This document shows positions 24,155-32,199 of a stretch of 41,249 nucleotides of DNA, in pieces. The notes below the pieces were generated by a model. It was given only the letters and a program-made list of their open reading frames with translations. It was not told the origin of the DNA and made no database searches. The DNA is from Herpetosiphonaceae bacterium (GTDB lineage Bacteria > Chloroflexota > Chloroflexia > Chloroflexales > Herpetosiphonaceae). The position numbers were made by a program, and so were the translations under genes. Position 1 is the stretch's first letter. Each line of letters opens with the position of its first letter. The stretch is from assembly GCA_013538855.1 (NCBI GenBank), contig JABXJS010000181.1, forward strand, positions 1-41,249. The letters run 5' to 3'.

Positions 24155-24928
24155 ATGACCGACCTTGACGCGGCCCCCTATGCCGCCGCAGCCTGGCAAA
24201 CGCTGGCCCACACCAATACAACCCCGATCTGGCACAGCCAGCACAGCACCTTTGCCGCTGTGCTGGCTATTTTTCCCGATGGCATGCCCTGGTACAGCCT
24301 GCTCACCTGCATCGATGACACATGGCTGCTGGTCGCCTCGGCCCTCGTCGGCTGGATCGCCTTCGATCTCCAGCCACGCGGCGTGCTGCTTGACCTCACG
24401 CCGGTGGACCCGGCCGTCAGCGCCGGGCAGGTGCAGTATGGCGCGCAAACGTGTGTCAGCCCAGCCCGCCACGGCTATCTCTGTAGCACATTTTGGGATG
24501 TTGACCCACCTAGCCCACAGCAGCAGCTTCAGTTTCAAGCGCTGCACGTCGAGGCAGCATGGCAGCCGTGCATCGAGCCAAGCTACCCGGCGACGGCGCA
24601 GCAGTTTGCGTCCGCCTATCTGCGCTACTTTCAGCAGCGCGCCGAGGCCGACTGGTGGGCCGTCGATCTGCTCAGCGTGCCAGATCAAGCAGCGCGCCTG
24701 CGGCTGGTGCGCGCCGTCCTGCACCACGCCCAACTGCCCGCCGATGCATACGCGCTCGGCTGCCTGGGAGCCGGGCCGCTGGAGGAGCTACTGAGCGACT
24801 GGCTGCTCGACGAGCTAGAGCCAGAGATCGCCCATAGCCCCAACCTGCGCCATGCGCTTAGCACGGTGCGCCGCGAGAGCGAGCCGCCGCACATCCAGGC
24901 CCGCCTCGCCCGCCTGCTTGGCTCCTAA
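24155..24928 (+). CDS. Uncharacterised protein with DUF6869-like C terminus
   Basis: 257 residues; AAGGAG lies 8 nt before ATG. The N-terminal 150 residues are rich in Trp and aromatic residues (TWLLVASALVGWIAFDLQPR; STFWDVDPPSP) with no recognised motif. The C-terminal part, ADWWAVDLLSVPDQAARL then LGCLGAGPLEELLSDW and HALSTVRRES, resembles a small helical domain I know as DUF6869, often seen near immunity-type genes. No signal peptide. TATACT about 40 nt upstream of the start could be its own -10. Its stop overlaps the convergent membrane-protein gene by 4 nt. Function unknown. Confidence 0.7.
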   Translation: MTDLDAAPYAAAAWQTLAHTNTTPIWHSQHSTFAAVLAIFPDGMPWYSLLTCIDDTWLLVASALVGWIAFDLQPRGVLLDLTPVDPAVSAGQVQYGAQTCVSPARHGYLCSTFWDVDPPSPQQQLQFQALHVEAAWQPCIEPSYPATAQQFASAYLRYFQQRAEADWWAVDLLSVPDQAARLRLVRAVLHHAQLPADAYALGCLGAGPLEELLSDWLLDELEPEIAHSPNLRHALSTVRRESEPPHIQARLARLLGS

Positions 24929-25257
24929 ACCAGCAGCTGCGCACCGCCGAGCACCAGCAGCGCGCCGAGCAGCGGCACAGCAACGCCAGCGATCAAAACA
25001 CCCTTGGCCCAGACCAACCGCCTGCGCGCCCAGAGCAGCCCCGCCAGCAGCAGGTTGGCCGCCAGCAGCGCGGCGCACCCGTACAGCATCCACAGCACGA
25101 ACACCGCGCCATGCAGTGGTCCCAGCAGCAACTGCGCGTCGATCAGCCCGATCACACCTGCGGCGATGGCCAGCAGCGCACCGTTCAGCAGCGCCGCCAG
25201 CTTCAGCTTGGATGCATACTCGGCCTGCGCATCAATAGTATGTGGTTGTTCAGCCAT
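24925..25257 (-). CDS. Uncharacterised three-helix membrane protein
   Basis: 110 residues from ATG 25257 (GGGAAG 4 nt upstream, modest). An N-terminal polar segment AEQPHTIDAQAEYASKLKLA is followed by three hydrophobic helices (LLNGALLAIAAGVIGLIDAQ; VFVLWMLYGCAALLAANLLL; VLIAGVAVPLLGALLVLGGA). An upstream in-frame ATG has no binding site. No family is recognised. Its stop overlaps that of the facing gene. Confidence 0.65.
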   Translation of the reverse strand: MAEQPHTIDAQAEYASKLKLAALLNGALLAIAAGVIGLIDAQLLLGPLHGAVFVLWMLYGCAALLAANLLLAGLLWARRRLVWAKGVLIAGVAVPLLGALLVLGGAQLLV

Positions 25258-25454
25258 ACGCTTCCCGTTCTCAGCGGTCGCCGCCACACCCCGTGCGCTC
25301 ACGCCCCGTGATGTCCAGCGCCGCATGCTACAGCCTGTTCCTGCGGCTCAGCCCAGCAACAACAGGGCCGTGCAGGCCGCATGGAGAATAGAATGACCGA
25401 GAGAAGCCACAGAAGGAGCGCGCCCCATAACCAAAAACCAGCCGCCGCCTGTAA

Positions 25455-25784
25455 GAGCTAGAGCGCAGCGACTGGGGCGAGCCACGTTGCCCCTCGGCAT
25501 TGGCGACGAAGGTGCATCAGCTGCGCCGCGTGCCGCTCAACCAGCTCAGCGTTGACCATGTGCGCATAGTTATCGGCCAGGAGGTCGGGCGGCCCTAGCT
25601 TGTCCCGCTGGCGCTGGAGCATCTAGCGCTTGATCCGTTTATCGAAGGGGATTTCTACCCCGGCGATCTGCTGCGCAACGTCCTGCGGATCAACCCAGCC
25701 TTTTGGGATGCGCATCCGCACCGCAGGCCACAGCTGGTCGCCATCGAGCGCTTCGATCGGCTCGATATGTCCTTGCAAAAATAG
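25455..25784 (+). pseudogene. Degraded CDI-type immunity protein gene
   Basis: The frame reads ELERSDWGEPRCPSALATKV, then LRRVPLNQLSVDHVRIVIGQ, then EVGRP, a TAG at 25596-25598, then LVPLALEHLALDPFIEGDF and YPGDLLRNVLRINPAFWDA, ending MSLQK and TAG at 25782-25784. This order (WGEP; LR-x2-PL; IGQ; LVPLALE; EGDFYPGDLL) is that of contact-dependent growth inhibition immunity proteins as I recall the family. The internal TAG falls where relatives have Tyr or Phe (TAC/TAT to TAG), and a TAA at 25452 cuts off the 5' end with no start in frame. A decayed immunity gene; no toxin gene is visible nearby. Confidence 0.72.
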
Positions 25785-25834
25785 TTTGTGGATGTGCTAC
25801 TCACAGCGGCGGAGCAGTCTCCCATGCGCAAAAG

Positions 25835-25867
25835 CAGCGCCGCTAGCATCGTTTGCTAGCGGCGCTG
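25835..25867 (-). terminator. Rho-independent terminator of the FG-GAP gene
   Basis: A 14-bp perfect stem (CAGCGCCGCTAGCA / TGCTAGCGGCGCTG) has a 5-nt loop. Read on the minus strand it is followed by CTTTTG, and it begins 24 nt after the stop of the minus-strand FG-GAP gene. Confidence 0.85.
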
Positions 25868-25891
25868 AAGAGCCATATGCGCGCCGAAACG

Positions 25892-28800
25892 CTACGGTGT
25901 CTGCATAAACGGCAGGTAGAAGCGATAGGTTGGCGCAGGCGCGGCGTTGACGGTCACGATGACGGTATCGGGCGCAGGCGCGGCCAAGCCCAGGCTGTTC
26001 GTCACCGCCAGCGTGAAGGTCAGCACGCTGCTCGTCGCCGGAGCCACGAACGTTGGCTGCACCGCCGTCGCATCGCTCAGCGTCACGGCCGGGCCGCCGC
26101 TCTGCGTCCACTGGTAAGTCAGCGGCAGATTGCCACCGGCATCGCTGCTGGCGCTGCCATCCAGCGTCACCAGCGTCAGCGCGCTCACCGTCTGATCCGG
26201 CCCGGCGTTGGCCTCTGGGGCTAGAGGCGGCGTAGCAGCCGTGCGCAGATCGGTCTCGCGCCAGCCGTTCCAGGGCAGATGCACCCAGCGGCTCGCCGTC
26301 TGGCCGAGCACACTGCCAGCCTGATAGCGCAGGCGCACTCGCCAATGGTAGGGCGTGTCGCTCAGCAGGCCCGTGATCGGCTGCGTAAGCGCGACGCCGG
26401 TGGTCAGCACATCCGTCCATGGGCCAACACCGCTGTGCGCAGCAGGCGCATCAAAAGCACTACCCAGCGGAGCCACCTGCCACTCCAGACGCACTGGCGC
26501 ACGCCCAAGCGGCGTATGTGCCAGAACACGGAGCTGAAATGCGTCCATAGCGGTGGTCAGGCCCAGCGGCGCAATCGGTGTCTGGCCGTTGGGCTTGAGC
26601 TGCTGTGGGCGCACGGCGCGGCCAGCCGCCGCATTGCCGTAGAACAGCTGCACCTGCCCAGCAAAGGTCTGAGCATTGCTATAGCCGACAGCGCTCACGA
26701 GCACATCGCTGTAGCCGTCGCCGTTCACATCGCCGGCTGTGCCCACTGCGGTGCCAAGCACCGCACCAGCCTGTGTGCCAGTTATTGCCCAGCTTGGCGC
26801 GACAGCAAGACCACTCGCTGCGCCAAGATACAGCGTAGCGCGGCCAGCACCGGCCAGCTCGGACGCATACTGCGGCGCGCCGATGATCACATCGCTGTAG
26901 CCATCGCCATTCACATCGCCGACCGTGCCCACGGCAATGCCAAACAAGGCGGCTGACTGATCGCCGTCTATCGTCCAGTTAGCCATGCTCGACAGCCCGC
27001 TGGCTGCGCCATAGAAGACCTGCGCCCGCCCAGCATCGTTGCTCGGCGTATCGTAGCGACCAATGCCGACAATCACGTCGCTGTAGCCGTCGCCGTTCAC
27101 ATCGCCGGCGGTGCCCACCGACCAGCCAAGCTGCGCGTTGGCCTGATCGCTCTCGAACGACCACGCCGCAGTGCTTTCCAAGCCGCTCGTCGAGCCGTAG
27201 TAGAGCAGCACCTGGCCTTCTTCGGCTTGGTCCTGGCTGTAGCCGAGCGCGCCTGCGATAACATCGCTGTAGCCATCACCGTTCACATCACCGGCCGTGC
27301 CCACCGAGGAGCCAAGCTGCGCGCCACTGTGCGCACCAACAGCACTCCAGGTTGGGGTGTTGGCCAGGGTGCCTGCTGTGCCGTAGTAGACCTCAATGCG
27401 CCCGCGCTGGTCCTGATACTCCGGCGCGCCAATGATCACATCGCTGTAGCCGTCGCCATTCACATCGCCCGCCGTCCCCACCGACCAGCCGAGGGCCGTC
27501 AAGCCCTGATCGCTGGTAGCGCTCCAGGCCGGAGTGCTGGCCAGGCCTGCCGCCGAGCCAACGTAGACCTCCACGTGGCCCACAGACTGGCCGCTGAGGT
27601 AGACAGGCGCACCGATGATTACGTCGCTGTAGCCGTCGCCGTTCACATCACCGGCGCTGGCGACGGAGTAGCCAAACTGGGCCATTGGAACGCTGCCGTC
27701 GATGAGCCAGTCGGGCGTGCTGGCGAGGCCGCTGGCTGAGCCGTAGAAGACCAGCACGCGGCCCTCATCGCCTGCGCCAGCATCGTAGAAGGGCGCGCCG
27801 ATGATCACGTCACTGTAGCCGTCGCCGTTCACATCGCCCGCCGTCGCCACCACGGTGCCGAGCTGGGCCGACTGTTGAGCGCTCTCGACGCTCCAGACTG
27901 CCGCCTCCGAGAGCGCTCGCGGGCCGCCAAGATAGACAGCAGCGCGGCCAACCTGCACTTCCGTTGTGCCGTTAGCGAATGGTCTACCGATAATGATATC
28001 GCTGTAGCCATCGCCGTTCACATCGCCCGCCGTACCTATCGACATAGCCGGGCCGATCAGCCGCTCGTCGCTGACGATGGTAGAGATTGGCGCTTCTGCT
28101 ACACCCATGTGCCCACCATAGTAGATTCGGGCAACGCCATACGGCGGTATTGCGGTGACAGGCGCGCCTACAATCACATCGCTGTAGCCATCACCATTCA
28201 CATCGCCTACTGTCCCGATGCTCTGCCCAATTTGGGCATTCGGCTGACTATCGGTCACCGACCAGTCTGGCGTTGTACTCAGGCCAAGCGCACCACCAAA
28301 GTAGATCAATGCTTGGCCTTGATCAGTGGCACCGTCGTGCGGCGCGCCTACAATCACATCGCTGTAGCCGTCGCCGTTCACATCGCCCGCCGTGCTCACA
28401 GCGTAGCCCAACCATGTATCTCCCGTCGCGCCGGTCACGCTCCAGGCTGGCTGAGCCAGCAGTCCCTGTGCCGAGCCATAGTAGACATCCACGTGGCCAG
28501 CTTGGATAGAGCCACCATTATCACGATAGGGCGCGCCGATGATCACGTCGCTGTAGCCGTCGCCGTTCACATCACCGGCGGTGCCCACCGAGTAGCCAAA
28601 GCCATCATTAACATTGAGGCCAACGGCGCTCCAGTCGGGGCTAGCACCGAGGCCCGCTGAGGAGCCATAGTACACGCCGACGCGGCCAGGCTGGGTGGTT
28701 ACGGCTAAGCTGATGATGACATCGCTGTAGCCGTCGCCGTTCACATCACCGGCGGTGCCCACCGAGTAGCCAGCCAAACTCAAGCCCAGCTGATTGCCAA

Positions 28801-29911
28801 GACTCCAGTCTGGCTCTGCTGACAATCCATCAGCAGAGCCATAGTAGATCTCCGCAGCGCCACCAGTCGAGTCAGGACTACCGATCATCGGCGCACCGAT
28901 GATCACATCACTGTAGCCGTCGCCATTCACATCGCCCGCCGTCCCTACGGAGTAGCCAAACTGGCCCATTGGAACGCTGCCGTCGCTGAGCCAGTCGGGC
29001 GTGCTGGCCAGGCCGCTGGCTGAGCCGTAGAAGACCAGCACGCGGCCCTCATCGCCTGCGCCAGCATCGTACAACGGCGCACCGATGATCACATCACTGT
29101 AGCCGTCACCGTTCACATCGCCCGCTGTATCCACCGCAGTGCCAAGCCGCGTATCCTGCTGCGTGCCTTCAATGCTCCAGTCAGGTGTGCTGATCAGCGC
29201 CTCAACCGTCAGCGGGTAGCGCGCTGTAGTCGGTAGCGCAAGGCGCAGGGTGGGACTACTGGCCGCGCCTGCAAGCCGCAGCTGCACAGGCAGCGCCTGC
29301 CCCTCAGCATCATAGATTGAGCGGATAGTATAGTCCAACACATGGACACCAGCGGCGCTGCTCAATGCAATCGACTGGTTGGAACCATTGAGTGTTGGGG
29401 TCAAATTCGTCTTGAGGTTGATTGTCGCAGCCGCTGGATCGGCGGATGGAGCGCGCGACAGGATGAGCTGCTGCGTCAGCCCGCGCTCGCTGTTGCTGTA
29501 GCGCTCGACAGCATCAGAATGCTGGTAGACGATCGAGTGGGCGTCCGCTGCATGCTCTAGCGTAGCTGAACCTGCGCTCTGGAGCGCTATAGCAAGGTGC
29601 CAGGGAGCAGCAACACTAGAAAACATGCGCGGAGTGACCTGCACGCCATAGGCACCAAAGAAGGCGCGTAGATTATTTGCGCGGTTCGGGGCTTGGTAGC
29701 CGCGCTCTGCAACCCATGTGATTGAATACTCTTGATCTACAAGAGCATTTTGCGCCGCCATTAGCCAGTCAGCGGAGGCAACCGCAGAAGCCTGAGCCGT
29801 TGGAGACTGCACAGAACCCGATTCAGTAGCCAGCGCTTGTTTTTGATCAATAAGCGGAAAAAACGCCGTAATGATACATAAAATCATGCAGCGCACCATA
29901 AAACGTTGCAT
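25892..29911 (-). CDS. Giant secreted FG-GAP (integrin-like) repeat protein with YLP C terminus
   Basis: 1339 residues. A signal peptide (RCMILCIITAFFPLI) starts at ATG 29911, with GAGGGGG 8 nt upstream. After a roughly 230-residue N-terminal domain, 14 FG-GAP repeats of about 61 residues follow. Each holds a near-invariant Ca-binding loop GDVNGDGYSD followed by VIIGAP, and an aromatic VFYGSASGL-type strand. Fourteen repeats fit two seven-bladed propellers. A fibronectin-like segment (VRLEWQVAPL; TPYHWRVRLRY) and a PKD/Ig-like domain (NAGPDQTVSALTLVTLDGSA) come next, and the end is YRFYLPFMQTP. Likely an extracellular adhesion or carbohydrate/protein-binding protein. Upstream DNA is A+T-rich; a strong terminator follows. 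Confidence 0.9.
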   Translation of the reverse strand: MQRFMVRCMILCIITAFFPLIDQKQALATESGSVQSPTAQASAVASADWLMAAQNALVDQEYSITWVAERGYQAPNRANNLRAFFGAYGVQVTPRMFSSVAAPWHLAIALQSAGSATLEHAADAHSIVYQHSDAVERYSNSERGLTQQLILSRAPSADPAAATINLKTNLTPTLNGSNQSIALSSAAGVHVLDYTIRSIYDAEGQALPVQLRLAGAASSPTLRLALPTTARYPLTVEALISTPDWSIEGTQQDTRLGTAVDTAGDVNGDGYSDVIIGAPLYDAGAGDEGRVLVFYGSASGLASTPDWLSDGSVPMGQFGYSVGTAGDVNGDGYSDVIIGAPMIGSPDSTGGAAEIYYGSADGLSAEPDWSLGNQLGLSLAGYSVGTAGDVNGDGYSDVIISLAVTTQPGRVGVYYGSSAGLGASPDWSAVGLNVNDGFGYSVGTAGDVNGDGYSDVIIGAPYRDNGGSIQAGHVDVYYGSAQGLLAQPAWSVTGATGDTWLGYAVSTAGDVNGDGYSDVIVGAPHDGATDQGQALIYFGGALGLSTTPDWSVTDSQPNAQIGQSIGTVGDVNGDGYSDVIVGAPVTAIPPYGVARIYYGGHMGVAEAPISTIVSDERLIGPAMSIGTAGDVNGDGYSDIIIGRPFANGTTEVQVGRAAVYLGGPRALSEAAVWSVESAQQSAQLGTVVATAGDVNGDGYSDVIIGAPFYDAGAGDEGRVLVFYGSASGLASTPDWLIDGSVPMAQFGYSVASAGDVNGDGYSDVIIGAPVYLSGQSVGHVEVYVGSAAGLASTPAWSATSDQGLTALGWSVGTAGDVNGDGYSDVIIGAPEYQDQRGRIEVYYGTAGTLANTPTWSAVGAHSGAQLGSSVGTAGDVNGDGYSDVIAGALGYSQDQAEEGQVLLYYGSTSGLESTAAWSFESDQANAQLGWSVGTAGDVNGDGYSDVIVGIGRYDTPSNDAGRAQVFYGAASGLSSMANWTIDGDQSAALFGIAVGTVGDVNGDGYSDVIIGAPQYASELAGAGRATLYLGAASGLAVAPSWAITGTQAGAVLGTAVGTAGDVNGDGYSDVLVSAVGYSNAQTFAGQVQLFYGNAAAGRAVRPQQLKPNGQTPIAPLGLTTAMDAFQLRVLAHTPLGRAPVRLEWQVAPLGSAFDAPAAHSGVGPWTDVLTTGVALTQPITGLLSDTPYHWRVRLRYQAGSVLGQTASRWVHLPWNGWRETDLRTAATPPLAPEANAGPDQTVSALTLVTLDGSASSDAGGNLPLTYQWTQSGGPAVTLSDATAVQPTFVAPATSSVLTFTLAVTNSLGLAAPAPDTVIVTVNAAPAPTYRFYLPFMQTP
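27663..27842 (-). repeat. Near-identical 180-nt copy A, 7 repeats from copy B (28947-29126)
   Basis: This segment and 28947-29126 differ at only a scatter of positions, while neighbouring FG-GAP repeats match well only in the Ca-loop. The offset is 1284 nt, about seven repeat lengths. Both encode GAGDEGRVLVFYGSASGLAS and DGSVPM followed by QFGYSV. It points to duplication of a whole propeller or later gene conversion. Confidence 0.85.
28947..29126 (-). repeat. Near-identical 180-nt copy B, partner of 27663-27842
   Basis: Encodes FG-GAP repeats 1-2, the partner of repeats 8-9 at 27663-27842. Differences are mainly synonymous or single substitutions such as Leu/Phe in AP-x-YDAG and Ser/Ile in DWL-x-DGS. 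Confidence 0.85.
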
Positions 29912-30463
29912 GGAACATTCCCCCTCTTAATCTGAGCCTCGCTGCCCAGGATTAAGCTAAATCTCCGAAAAAATATCAAAATTCTATAAATATGTATACT
30001 ATTACAAATATTTCAAGGCATAGCAAAAATACCCAACAAATTATGAGAGTCTATAGATCGAACAGTGTACAATGATGTGGTTAAAATTAACTCAAAACAG
30101 CACCTCCTTTCTAGGAATAGACCTTTATCCGTGGAAACTCCAGATTCCCAAACGAAACGGACTATGAAAAGATATACGGGCATATTTCAAAAGCGTTACA
30201 TATTAACAGCGTACGTGGTTATAAATTACGTTGATTAGCGCTCTCTAGCGCTGCGCACGCACCAGCATGCAGTGTTCAGGTATGCGGACATCACGATGCT
30301 GTTGAGGCAACTGCGCCCAGCGCTGGCTGGCTGCCACCAGCGTGGCCCAGCTTATGCAGGCTGGCAGCGCTGGCAGCCTGCGCACAGCAGCGGCCTTTGC
30401 GCTGCAGCGCAGATGCGATTAAGCTGTACGCATAGCCGCACGATCATGAAAGGAGTCACACGC
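29912..30463. promoter_or_regulatory. Divergent region: A+T-rich half and structured leader
   Basis: This 552-nt gap separates the divergent FG-GAP and glucosidase genes. About 29950-30240 is strikingly A+T-rich against the surroundings and probably carries the FG-GAP promoter(s). From 30240 to 30420 the sequence is G+C-rich and self-complementary: AGCGCT-CTCT-AGCGCT near 30239-30254, CGCTGG/CCAGCG near 30320-30340, a 20-nt near-palindrome at about 30361-30380, and the perfect palindrome TGCGCTGCAGCGCA (30398-30411). No credible gene is seen; a reading frame through it into the glucosidase lacks a binding site. Confidence 0.45.
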
Positions 30464-32161
30464 ATGCAGAAAACCTGGTGGAAAGAAAGCGTCGTCTATC
30501 AGATTTGGCCGCGCAGCTTCAACGACAGCAACGGCGATGGCGTCGGCGACCTGCGCGGCATCATCGCCAAGCTTGACTATCTCAAGGAGCTAGGCATCGA
30601 TGTCGTCTGGCTCTCGCCGGTCTATCAGTCGCCCAACGACGACATGGGCTACGACATCAGCAACTACCGCGCGATCATGGACGAGTTTGGCACGCTGGAG
30701 GACTGGGAGGCGCTGCTGGAGGGGCTGCACGCCCGCGGCATCCGCCTGATCATGGACCTCGTGGTCAACCACACCTCGGACGAGCACCCTTGGTTTGTCG
30801 AGTCGCGCAAGTCAAAGGACAATCCCTATCGCGACTACTACATCTGGCGGCAGGGGCACGCAGGCCGCGAGCCAAACAACTGGCGCTCGTTCTTCACCGG
30901 CTCCACCTGGGTCTACGATGAGCGCACCGGCGAGTACTTTCTGCATCTCTTCTCCACCCGCCAGCCTGACCTCAACTGGGAAAACCCCAAGGTGCGCCAG
31001 GAGGTCTACGCGATGATGCGCTGGTGGCTCGACAAGGGCGTCGATGGCTTCCGCATGGACGTGATCAACATGATCTCCAAGGTGCCGGGCCTGCCCAACG
31101 CGCCAATTATGTTCAATAGCCGCTATCAGCCCGCCGGGCAGTACTTCCTGCATGGGCCACGGCTGCTGGAGTTCCTCGGCGAGATGCGCGCAGAGGCGCT
31201 TGACACCTACGACACCCTGACGGTTGGCGAGACGCCAGGGGCCACCACCGCGCAGGCTGTCGAGCTGACCAACCCCGACAGCGGGCCGCTCGATATGGTC
31301 TTTCACTTCGAGCACATGGACCTCGACACCGAGCCAGGGCTGCCGCTTGGCGTCAAGGAGTGGGACCTGCTCGAGCTGAAGCAGGTCACGTCGCGCTGGC
31401 AGGAGGACCTGGAGGGCCGCGGCTGGAATAGCCAGTACCTCTCCAACCACGATCAGCCGCGCCAGGTCTCGCGCTTTGGCAACGATCAGCAGTATCGCGT
31501 CGAGTCGGCCAAAATGCTCGCCACCTTCCTGCACATGCTTCAGGGCACGCCCTACATCTATCAGGGCGAGGAGCTGGGCATGACCAACGTCGCCTTTCCC
31601 TCAATCGAGGACTACCGCGACATCGCCACGCGCAACGCCTACCGCGAGCTAACCGAGGAGCACGCGCTTGATCACGAACACGTGATGGCGCGCATCCACC
31701 GCAAGAGCCGCGATAACGCCCGCACGCCGATGCAGTGGGACGCTTCAGAGAACGCAGGGTTCACCAGCGGCACGCCGTGGATCAAGCTCAACCCCAACTA
31801 TCGCGAGATCAACGCCGCGCAAGCGCTGGCCGACCCGAACTCGATTTTTTACTACTATCAAGCGCTAATCAAGCTGCGCAAGGCCAACCCGGTGATCGTC
31901 TACGGCCGCTACGAGCTGCTGCTGCCCGATGATCGCGAGATCTACGCCTTCACGCGCACGCTCGATGACGATCGCCTGCTGGTCATCCTCAACTTCAGCG
32001 CCAGCACGCCCACGTTCGAGCTGCCCGCCGCGCTGCCGGACACCAGCCCCCAGCTGCTGATCGCCAACTACGCGGTTGAGGACAGCGCAAGCATCCGCCA
32101 GATCACGCTGCGGCCCTACGAGGCGCGCGTCTATCGGCTTCATGGCCACGCCAGCCCATAG
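30464..32161 (+). CDS. malL: GH13 alpha-glucosidase (oligo-1,6-glucosidase type)
   Basis: 565 residues from ATG 30464 with AAAGGAG 8 nt upstream. The start WWKESVVYQIWPRSFNDSNG and DGVGDLRGI are classic for the family. The catalytic triad of the (beta/alpha)8 barrel is complete: nucleophile Asp199 in DGFRMDV, acid/base Glu256 in TVGETPG, stabiliser Asp330 in SNHDQPR, plus VVNHTSDEHPWF. Spacing is almost identical to classical oligo-1,6-glucosidases. ARTPMQWDASENAGFT and a C-terminal beta domain complete it. No signal peptide, so it hydrolyses imported isomalto- or malto-oligosaccharides, or related alpha-glucosides, in the cytoplasm. A kinase-fold gene follows 38 nt later. Confidence 0.94.
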   Translation: MQKTWWKESVVYQIWPRSFNDSNGDGVGDLRGIIAKLDYLKELGIDVVWLSPVYQSPNDDMGYDISNYRAIMDEFGTLEDWEALLEGLHARGIRLIMDLVVNHTSDEHPWFVESRKSKDNPYRDYYIWRQGHAGREPNNWRSFFTGSTWVYDERTGEYFLHLFSTRQPDLNWENPKVRQEVYAMMRWWLDKGVDGFRMDVINMISKVPGLPNAPIMFNSRYQPAGQYFLHGPRLLEFLGEMRAEALDTYDTLTVGETPGATTAQAVELTNPDSGPLDMVFHFEHMDLDTEPGLPLGVKEWDLLELKQVTSRWQEDLEGRGWNSQYLSNHDQPRQVSRFGNDQQYRVESAKMLATFLHMLQGTPYIYQGEELGMTNVAFPSIEDYRDIATRNAYRELTEEHALDHEHVMARIHRKSRDNARTPMQWDASENAGFTSGTPWIKLNPNYREINAAQALADPNSIFYYYQALIKLRKANPVIVYGRYELLLPDDREIYAFTRTLDDDRLLVILNFSASTPTFELPAALPDTSPQLLIANYAVEDSASIRQITLRPYEARVYRLHGHASP

Positions 32162-32199
32162 CGTGCGGCCCAACGAGCGAAAGTAGAAGCAGGCGACCT

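Noticed and set aside
25630-25908. 92-codon plus-strand open frame
   Set aside because: It runs in a different frame through the immunity pseudogene and the terminator of the FG-GAP gene; no binding site.
26279-28660. Several long plus-strand open frames (26279-26956, 27227-27739, 27875-28660)
   Set aside because: Antisense to the FG-GAP repeats; their repetitive HIAVAVAVHIA-type products are a mirror of the repeats.
25892-29911. Regularly spaced short repeats (about every 180 nt) that could be mistaken for a repeat array
   Set aside because: They encode the conserved Ca-binding loop of FG-GAP repeats in one long intact reading frame.
30272-30463. 64-residue N-terminal extension of the glucosidase
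   Set aside because: The family begins at MQKTWWKES, which has AAAGGAG at the right distance; the extension is palindromic leader DNA without a binding site.
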